Assembly: GCA_958295915.1 (NCBI GenBank)
Contig: OY282381.1
Span: 4,832,001 to 4,896,000 of the forward strand
Length of the DNA stretch: 64,000 bases
Source: an uncultured Caldilineaceae bacterium
Lineage (GTDB): Bacteria; Chloroflexota; Anaerolineae; Caldilineales; Caldilineaceae
Direction of reading: 5' to 3'
Below, piece after piece: positions 37,901 to 44,159 of the stretch. Positions within the stretch are counted from its first letter, which is position 1. Every line of letters starts with the position of its first letter. A program made the translations under genes and the position numbers. A model generated the notes under the pieces. That model was given only the letters and a program-made list of their open reading frames with translations. It was not told where the DNA came from and searched no databases.

Positions 37901-38051
37901 CTGGACAAGAAAGAAGCGCCCCAATGCCGCTGGGCGCCTCCAAATGAATGTGGGAATCATATAAGGGCGAGTACTTAGCGGGAGTGGAACCAGCGTTGGC
38001 TGCGAAGAGTAGAGCGCAAAGCGAGGACGGCTTGCGCGTCGTGGCAAAGAT

Positions 38052-38200
38052 CAGGCGCCAGTAGTCAGTTTCCAGTAGCCAGTGCCGTTACTGGCTGGCG
38101 CCAGCCACTGGGACTGGCCACTGCAGTTGGCGTGTGGAGGTGTATCATCCTGTCTATCCATCCATCCTGAAAATCCTGATTCAGACAATCTGTTCCTCTT
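38052..38200. repeat. dispersed simple repeats upstream region
   Basis: 38055-38126 is rich in CAGTAGTCAGT/CCAGTAGCCAGTG/CCACTGGGACTGGCCACTG type heptameric repeats. 38149-38199 carries CTGTCTATCCATCCATCCTG followed by AAAATCCTGATTCAGACAAT and CTGTTCCTC, shared with 28302-28346 and 31777-31830. Confidence 0.8.
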
Positions 38201-38230
38201 GGAATCGTTGCGTGCGGTTTGGGGGCAATC

Positions 38231-38884
38231 TCAGCTGTGAGAGAATCCGCGTTCTATGGCCCACACAATGGCTTCGGTATGGGAGTGAACGCCCAGCTTC
38301 TCATAGATGTGACTGGCATAATTGCGTACAGTCTGATGCGCGAGGTGAAGAGAGGCGGCGATCTCAGCATTGCTGAGACCGCCTGCCATCAAGGTCAGAA
38401 CCTGACGTTCGCGTTCGGTCAAATGGATCTCCTCTTGCCGATCCTGGCGTGAATTCGACAGTGGCGCTGTCGTCAAGGCGCTGATGAGATGGCGACTGAT
38501 CCAGACATCGCCTTTGGCGACTACATCGATGGCGCGTAATATGGTCTCCACATCTTCGTCCTTATGCACGTATCCATCAGCGCCGGCGATGAGTAGAGCT
38601 TGCACTCGTTCTGGCAGTTCATTGTTGCTGAAGATCAATAGTTTTGTGGCTGCGTTCTGCGCGCGTAGCGTGGCGATGATGTCCCGCAACGGCATAAGGT
38701 GAGGAAAAGGTTCTATCAATACGATGATGTCTGGCGTGTTGTTTTGGCTGAACTGAAGTGTAGCCGCATAGTCTGCTGTCTCTGATACAATCGTTCCCTC
38801 CGCTCTCAGTTTTTCCAGCAGAGCAGTATGTTCCAGTGGTCGTCCTCCCGTCACCAGAATCTGAAGCCCCTGTTCTATCGTCAT
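38231..38884 (-). CDS. NarL/LuxR-type regulator with degenerate receiver domain
   Basis: 217-residue DNA-binding protein. The C-terminal HTH is canonical: LTERERQVLTLMAGGLSNAEIAASLHLAHQTVRNYASHIYEKLGVHSH. The N-terminal ~125 residues have a receiver fold, but the phosphorylation chemistry is missing: the paired acidic residues of the VVDD strand are GG (ILVTGGRP), and the phospho-acceptor aspartate is replaced in PDIIVLIEPFPH (I where D is expected). The lysine in GYVHKDED is kept. Phosphorylation-independent control is therefore likely. ATG at 38884 with GAGGAGA upstream. No kinase adjoins it. Confidence 0.88.
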   Translation of the reverse strand: MTIEQGLQILVTGGRPLEHTALLEKLRAEGTIVSETADYAATLQFSQNNTPDIIVLIEPFPHLMPLRDIIATLRAQNAATKLLIFSNNELPERVQALLIAGADGYVHKDEDVETILRAIDVVAKGDVWISRHLISALTTAPLSNSRQDRQEEIHLTERERQVLTLMAGGLSNAEIAASLHLAHQTVRNYASHIYEKLGVHSHTEAIVWAIERGFSHS

Positions 38885-39042
38885 TTTCTCCTCATCAGTA
38901 TTCCGCTGATGTCCAATGCTATAGTATAAAGTATACAACGATTGTGCCAATAGCAGAATTTCTCTATCCTTCACAAGTGGAAAAAGCGCGCATGATTCTA
39001 CCGCTATTCTACAGCAGTCGCCAACGCTCTTAAAATAGAGCT

Positions 39043-39786
39043 ATGCAAGCGCATCGGTTTTTTCTGCCACAAGTGCCTGCGCGCCTGAATTGCGCCGTGG
39101 ACCTCACAGCGCTCGCCCACCAGCTTCGCAACGTCCTGCGACTGGGGCCGGGGGATGTGATCACGCTGTTAGACGGCAGCGGCGATGCCTTCCCCACGCA
39201 GATTGTGGCCCTGAACAGTCAGCAGGCGACGGGGCGGGTGCTGGCGCGTCAGTTGGTGCCTAGCGAGCCGGCCGCCGACCTGACGCTCTATCAGTGCGCG
39301 CTGAAGAGGGAGCGGTTCGAGTGGGTGCTGCAGAAGGGCGCTGAACTGGGGGTGCGTCGGTTCGTGCCGGTGGTCAGCAGCCGCACGGTCGTGCGCCCGG
39401 CCGAGAAACTGCTGCGCAAGTACGACCGCTGGCGGGCTATCATCCGCGAGGCCGCGGAGCAGAGCGGACGCGGCCGGCTGCCGACCCTGGCCCATCCCCT
39501 GAGCTGGGACAAGGCCGTGCAGCACGCCGTAGGGCTGCGGCTCCTCCCCTGGGAGGAAGAGAAGCATACCTCCCCTGGCATCGCCGAAGCGCTAACGGAT
39601 TGGGCGCCCTCTGGGGCAGTTGCCCTGCTCATCGGGCCGGAAGGGGGCATTGGCCCGCACGAAGCGGCCAGCGCGCTGGCATGCGGCTGGCAGAGCGTCT
39701 CCCTCGGCCCCCGCATCCTACGCGCGGAGACAGCGGCCGTCGTGGCCCTGGCCCTGGTCTTACACCAAGCGGGGGCGCTGGGATGA
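39043..39786 (+). CDS. rsmE: 16S rRNA m3U1498 methyltransferase
   Basis: SPOUT-class methyltransferase modifying U1498 of 16S rRNA; 247 residues. The N-terminal PUA-like domain includes HQLRNVLRLGPGDVITLLDGSG. The knotted C-terminal domain has VLQKGAELGVRRFVPV, LLIGPEGGIGPHEA and SLGPRILRAETAAVVALAL, which form the AdoMet site. It is divergent from the LuxR-type gene. GC is higher than its neighbours. Confidence 0.94.
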   Translation: MQAHRFFLPQVPARLNCAVDLTALAHQLRNVLRLGPGDVITLLDGSGDAFPTQIVALNSQQATGRVLARQLVPSEPAADLTLYQCALKRERFEWVLQKGAELGVRRFVPVVSSRTVVRPAEKLLRKYDRWRAIIREAAEQSGRGRLPTLAHPLSWDKAVQHAVGLRLLPWEEEKHTSPGIAEALTDWAPSGAVALLIGPEGGIGPHEAASALACGWQSVSLGPRILRAETAAVVALALVLHQAGALG

Positions 39787-39895
39787 GCCGAGCCAGTGGG
39801 CGCCTGGAAAGCGCCGGTGACTTTGCCGCAACGCATTTTTGCTATAAACTATGTAAACTGATAGTCTCCTGTACCAGAACACAAAAGCAATTTTT

Positions 39896-40003
39896 AGTTG
39901 TCAGTTTCCAGTAGTCAGTGAACTGCAGTTACTCGAAACCAAAAACTAAAAACCAGAAACTGCAGTTTCTGTCGCGCGCTACAGTGGCGCGCCAATACAA
40001 CCT
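39896..40003. repeat. heptamer-type repeat followed by a CGCGCC hairpin repeat
   Basis: 39896-39930 has TTGTCAGTTTCCAGTAGTCA type sequence; 39971-40003 is a copy of the hairpin repeat family (GTCGCGCGCTACAGTGGCGC then GCCAATACAACC). Both lie in the leader of the sugar-binding-protein gene. Confidence 0.85.
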
Positions 40004-40025
40004 TTCGCAACCAAGGAGAGAAAAG

Positions 40026-41129
40026 ATGAAGAGGAGTCGGTTTGTATTCGAGATATGCGTGATGGCGTTTCTTGGCCTCCTGTTGGCGGCCTGTCAGACC
40101 CAGACCACTGTTGTTGAAGTGACGCGGGTCGTTGATGTCACGCCTACGCCCAGAATACTCACTTTCCACGATGCGGAGGCGGTTACGTCCATGACCGCGC
40201 CGCATCAGTGTAAGCCATTAGCCAGTCTCCCCACCGAATTTTCCCAGCCATGGCGGTTGGGATTCATCAATCCCAACCTGGCGCATCCATTCTTCGGCGA
40301 ATGGTCAGGCGCAATGAAAGATGCCGCGGCATTCTATGGCGTGGAATTCTTCGAATCTGACGCTGCCGGAGAATACTCTACCGAGCCAGACCTGTTGGAG
40401 ACTCTGCTGCTCAATGATTTGAGCATCGTCGGCGCCCACGGCCCCAATGTCTACGAAGGTCTGGCATTGCGCGCCCTGGATGAAGGCATCCAGTTTATCG
40501 GGATCGACAATGGCCCCAGCGAGTACACGCCAATCGTCTACGGTATCCCTGATGGCATCGCCGGTGACCGCGGCGCTGAACTGTTGATTGAAGGCGTCAG
40601 GAAGCGACAACAGGAAGATTGGGCTGGTCGCGAGCTGTTCTTTATCGAACTGACCCATGGCGGCATTCCTGCCTGTGTCACCCGCACCGGATCGGCGGCC
40701 TCTACCTTCCAAGAGGCAATGGAACTGGATGATGACCATGTTCTTATGGCCGATCTGACTACAGGCCGCTCCGCGGAAGATATGGTGAACGACACCATTA
40801 CAGCGCATCCTGATGGAGTCTTCGCAATGATTCCCTGTTGGGATGGACTCGGTATTGGCCCCTACAATGCCGTGACAGAAGCGGGCAATGAGGCGGATAT
40901 CATGCTCGTGACGTTGGGTGGCGATGAGCCGCCAGCCAAGTTCCTGAAGACCAGGCCGCAAGGCTATTATGGCTTTATCGAATTCCAGCCATATTGTGAA
41001 GGCTGGGGTTGGGTCGAGGTCGCGCTCGCAACGCTGGAAGGACTTCCGTTTGAAACCTATCAGGTGCGCAAGGCGATCACGCAAGAGACCATTGACCAGC
41101 GCTATGCAGAGCTGTACGAGTCACAATAG
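40026..41129 (+). CDS. periplasmic-binding-protein-like sugar ABC transporter lipoprotein
   Basis: 367-residue solute-binding lipoprotein: signal peptide with lipobox LLLAAC at about residues 18-23, then a type I periplasmic-binding fold (WRLGFINPNLAHPFFGEWSGAMKDAAAFYGVEFFESDA) as in RbsB-type sugar binders. The ATG at 40026 with AGGAGAGAAAAG upstream is the start; the open frame before it is made of dispersed repeats. A hairpin follows the stop, then two permeases and an ATPase of the ribose/galactose type, so it is the receptor of that importer. Ligand unknown. Confidence 0.88.
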   Translation: MKRSRFVFEICVMAFLGLLLAACQTQTTVVEVTRVVDVTPTPRILTFHDAEAVTSMTAPHQCKPLASLPTEFSQPWRLGFINPNLAHPFFGEWSGAMKDAAAFYGVEFFESDAAGEYSTEPDLLETLLLNDLSIVGAHGPNVYEGLALRALDEGIQFIGIDNGPSEYTPIVYGIPDGIAGDRGAELLIEGVRKRQQEDWAGRELFFIELTHGGIPACVTRTGSAASTFQEAMELDDDHVLMADLTTGRSAEDMVNDTITAHPDGVFAMIPCWDGLGIGPYNAVTEAGNEADIMLVTLGGDEPPAKFLKTRPQGYYGFIEFQPYCEGWGWVEVALATLEGLPFETYQVRKAITQETIDQRYAELYESQ

Positions 41130-41144
41130 AGGTTTGCCAGCGAT

Positions 41145-41179
41145 GGAGAGAGTGAGGCGAATCCAGCCTCGCTCTCTCC
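41145..41179 (+). terminator. attenuator-like hairpin after the sugar-binding protein
   Basis: Arms GGAGAGAGTGAGGC and GCCTCGCTCTCTCC pair over 14 positions with a single G-T, around a 7-base loop, 16 bases after the stop. No T-run follows. Partial termination or transcript stabilisation between the binding-protein and permease genes is inferred. Confidence 0.6.
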
Positions 41180-41185
41180 GCATCA

Positions 41186-41287
41186 GTCGCGCCTCATAGT
41201 GGCGCGCTGATCTAACCTGCATCATGCAGGCGAGACGCCCGCCTTTCTCGGCTAAGTCGCGCCCCACAGTGGCGCGTGAATATAAAC
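41186..41287. repeat. two copies of the CGCGCC hairpin repeat and a GCGAGACGC hairpin
   Basis: Copies at 41186-41217 (GTCGCGCCTCATAGTGGCGC) and 41256-41287 (GTCGCGCCCCACAGTGGCGC). Between them, at 41229-41244, GGCGAGACGCCCGCC matches the hairpin core inserted in livF. Confidence 0.9.
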
Positions 41288-41318
41288 AGTTTCATAGGAG
41301 GTAGAAAAGTAAGCGCGT

Positions 41319-42335
41319 ATGGCTTCTGGAGTGCCACCGCAGCAGCCCGCTTCGCAGTTGGGCGCCAGCAATCGCAAGCTTGCGTCGGCGCAGGTTGTGC
41401 AGTTTCTGCTCGACAATGGCTTGTTCATAGCCTTTGTCCTTGAAGTCGCCTTGTTTGCCTTCGCGGCCCCCAATCTGTTTCTCAAATCAAGAACCGTTGA
41501 GGCTATCCTGCGTCTGAGTGGGCCGGCAGGGATTGTGCTCGCTTCGTACACAATTACGCTGATCTCTGGCCAGATTGATCTGTCCACAGCTCAGGTCGGC
41601 GGCATGGCTTCTCTGATGTTTGCCGCCGTCTTTCAACTGCTGGAATGGCCACTTGGCATTGCGCTGGCTCTCACCGTGGTTCTGACGATTGCGGTTGGTC
41701 TGCTAAGTAGTTGGCTGATCCAGCAGGGAATCCCATCATTTGTTTCGACGCTGGCGGTTGGGGTTGTCTCTGGGGGCATTGGCTTTCTCATTATCAACCT
41801 GACCAACCAACCCGGCATGATCCGGTTGGTGCGTCCACCTCTGCGCGACATCGCCAATTTCGAAGTAATTGGCGTCCCCTTTGTCATTCCCCTGATGTTT
41901 CTCGCCTATATCGTGGGCTGGGTACTTCTCAACCATACGAAGTTCGGCGCCCACATCTATGCCTTGGGCGGGAACCCCAGCGCGGCCGCCCTGAATGGCA
42001 TCAACGCCGTGCGCATTGCCCGTATTGTGTTGGTAACAAACGCTGTCATTACCGGTCTGGCCGGTATTCTTATCGCCGGTCGCCAGTTGGCCGCTCAGCC
42101 AGGGGTTGAAGGATTGGGCCAGTCCCTGACCGCCGCCCTGTTCGCTGGCGTTGCCCTATCTGGCGGGAGCGGTAAGATAGAGCGCACATTGATCGGTCTC
42201 TTGTTTCTATCGACTCTGACCATTGGATTGGGAATCCTCAATGTATCGGCCCCGCTGCGGCAACTGATCAACGGGCTTGCCTTTGTTTTCGCCATATTGC
42301 TGGATAGTATTCGCCAGCAATTGGCATCGCGTTAA
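41319..42335 (+). CDS. sugar ABC transporter permease (RbsC-like), first
   Basis: 338-residue inner-membrane permease of the BPD_transp_2 family used by ribose/galactose importers, with about nine membrane segments. ASYTITLISGQIDLSTAQVGGMASLMFAAV is the characteristic core, and GLGQSLTAALFAGVALSGGSGKIERTLIGLLFL is the conserved C-terminal part. It precedes a second, similar permease by 11 bases; together they would form a heterodimeric channel with the binding protein upstream and the ATPase downstream. Confidence 0.9.
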   Translation: MASGVPPQQPASQLGASNRKLASAQVVQFLLDNGLFIAFVLEVALFAFAAPNLFLKSRTVEAILRLSGPAGIVLASYTITLISGQIDLSTAQVGGMASLMFAAVFQLLEWPLGIALALTVVLTIAVGLLSSWLIQQGIPSFVSTLAVGVVSGGIGFLIINLTNQPGMIRLVRPPLRDIANFEVIGVPFVIPLMFLAYIVGWVLLNHTKFGAHIYALGGNPSAAALNGINAVRIARIVLVTNAVITGLAGILIAGRQLAAQPGVEGLGQSLTAALFAGVALSGGSGKIERTLIGLLFLSTLTIGLGILNVSAPLRQLINGLAFVFAILLDSIRQQLASR

Positions 42336-42346
42336 GGATCGATCAC

Positions 42347-43342
42347 GTGTTGGAACGGATAACGCAAGGAGAGGTGGCTCTATCCGGTCGCAGGCGCGCG
42401 CAACTACTGTTCCTGATGGACAACGGCATCTATGTCGTTACAATCCTGCTCTTTGTCTTATTTGCCTTCCTTGCTCCTCATTTCTTTACCCCTCGCAATC
42501 TGGTGAATATTCTCATCAGTGCATCGCTGGCCGGTATCGTTACCGCTGGATACACGGTCGCCATCCTGGCCGGGCAGATCGACACCTCCACGCAAGGGGT
42601 GCTTGCTATCGCGACAGTGGCAACCGCTCTTCTGTTCCAGGAGGCAGGATTTTCCTTGCCTCTGACAGTCATTTTGGCGCTAACGGCCGGCATAGCCGCC
42701 GGCCTGTTTAACGGCGTCATCGTTGTCAATGGAAAGATCGTTGCTTTTGTGGCCACGTTGGCCACCCAGGGCGTGATGCTGGCCATCGCTCTCTTTCTCA
42801 GCGGAGGTCAGACGATTACGATTACCCGTGCGGGGCTGCAGGAAGCTGTCTTTGTCCGCATGTTTGGCATCCCCTCATCGGTTTGGATTATGTTCTTCTG
42901 CTATCTTCTCGGCTGGATAATGCTTACACAGACCAAGCTGGGCGCCCATATCTACGCGACCGGCGCAGATTATCGCGCCGCCCGTCTCAGTGGCGTGCCG
43001 GTGGACCGGGTGATCCGCATTGCTTTGGTCATATCCGCCTTGACCGCGGCCCTGACCGCGATTCTGGTGACAGCCAGGTCCAAACAGTCGGCCCTGTTCG
43101 GTCTTGCCATCGCCGGCAGCGTTGATTTCGTCACTGCACTCACAGCTGTCCTGCTGGGAGGATTCAGCCTTTTCGGTGGCGTCGGCCGTATCGAGCGCAA
43201 CCTCGTGGCCGTCCTCTTTCTGACCATACTTGGGAACGGCCTGCAGCTCATGAATGTGCCCACAGGAATCGTGCTGGTGGTCAGGGGTTTCGCCCTGGTC
43301 AGCGCTGTCATCCTCAGTGTGCTGCGGGCGCGCGTGGCCTAA
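42347..43342 (+). CDS. sugar ABC transporter permease (RbsC-like), second
   Basis: 331-residue permease of the same family as its upstream neighbour. GTG start at 42347. Core TAGYTVAILAGQIDTSTQGVLAIATVATALL and conserved end FVTALTAVLLGGFSLFGGVGRIERNLVAVLFL; about nine membrane segments. It belongs to the binding protein-permease-permease-ATPase operon. Confidence 0.9.
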   Translation: MLERITQGEVALSGRRRAQLLFLMDNGIYVVTILLFVLFAFLAPHFFTPRNLVNILISASLAGIVTAGYTVAILAGQIDTSTQGVLAIATVATALLFQEAGFSLPLTVILALTAGIAAGLFNGVIVVNGKIVAFVATLATQGVMLAIALFLSGGQTITITRAGLQEAVFVRMFGIPSSVWIMFFCYLLGWIMLTQTKLGAHIYATGADYRAARLSGVPVDRVIRIALVISALTAALTAILVTARSKQSALFGLAIAGSVDFVTALTAVLLGGFSLFGGVGRIERNLVAVLFLTILGNGLQLMNVPTGIVLVVRGFALVSAVILSVLRARVA

Positions 43343-43389
43343 GATCCTGGAACGCGGGCAAGCGCCCGCAAACGATAACGGAGTGTTGC

Positions 43390-44139
43390 ATGGCAAGCGA
43401 CCAGGTCATTCTCGAGACTATTAATCTGGATAAGTCGTTTGGCGCCATTCATGCAGTCAGAACTGTCAGTTGGAAAGTCTACCAGGGTCGAGTCAATGCC
43501 CTTGTCGGTGACAACGGCGCCGGCAAGTCGACCTTGATCAAGCTGATCAGCGGCGCACTGGCTCCGAATGCAGGGAGCTTCCGGGTTCACGGCCAGGAGA
43601 CGACAATTGGCGGACCGGCCGGCGCCTTCAATCTGGGCATTGCCGCTGTCTATCAGGATCTGGCTCTGGTGGAGAGTCGGGACGTAGTCATGAATATGTT
43701 CCTGGGCAGCGAGATGACCCGCGGCGTTGGCGCAATTTTTCTGGACCATAAGGGTATGTTGCGCCAGGCTCATGACGTGCTCAATGATATCCATGCCCGG
43801 ATTCCCAATGTGCGTGAGATGGTGCGCAATCTTTCCGGTGGACAGCGTCAGGCTGTTGCGGTTGGCCGGGCGCTGATCCGCGGGGGTGAGATTATCATTA
43901 TGGACGAGCCAACCGCCGCCTTGGGCGTTGAACAGACGCAGGAAGTCTTACAGTTAATCGACACGTTGCGGAAGCAGGGCAAGACAATTATCCTGATTAG
44001 CCATAACATTCAGCAGGTTTTCGAAATCGCCGATTACATCTCCGTCATGTTTCATGGTGAACTCTTGGGCACGCGGCGCAGAGAAGAAGCGACAGAGGCC
44101 GAGATCGTAGCCATGATCATGGGCAGGCGCGCGCCATAG
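43390..44139 (+). CDS. sugar ABC transporter ATPase (single domain)
   Basis: 249-residue ATP-binding subunit. Walker A is GDNGAGKSTLIKLISGAL, the signature LSGGQRQAVAVGRAL and Walker B IIIMDEPTAALGVEQTQ, the form found in RbsA/FrcA-type sugar transporters. Only one nucleotide-binding domain is present, unlike tandem RbsA, so it would act as a homodimer. GATAACGGAG precedes the ATG. It follows the permeases by 47 bases, and that gap contains a small GCGGGCAAGCGCCCGC palindrome. Confidence 0.92.
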   Translation: MASDQVILETINLDKSFGAIHAVRTVSWKVYQGRVNALVGDNGAGKSTLIKLISGALAPNAGSFRVHGQETTIGGPAGAFNLGIAAVYQDLALVESRDVVMNMFLGSEMTRGVGAIFLDHKGMLRQAHDVLNDIHARIPNVREMVRNLSGGQRQAVAVGRALIRGGEIIIMDEPTAALGVEQTQEVLQLIDTLRKQGKTIILISHNIQQVFEIADYISVMFHGELLGTRRREEATEAEIVAMIMGRRAP

Positions 44140-44159
44140 AAAATGATAGGGATTTTCCT

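Noticed and set aside
37826-38047. 73-codon minus-strand frame ending NRVLEYLSNRVLEYL
   Set aside because: The repeated peptide is only the operator repeat translated; no ribosome site.
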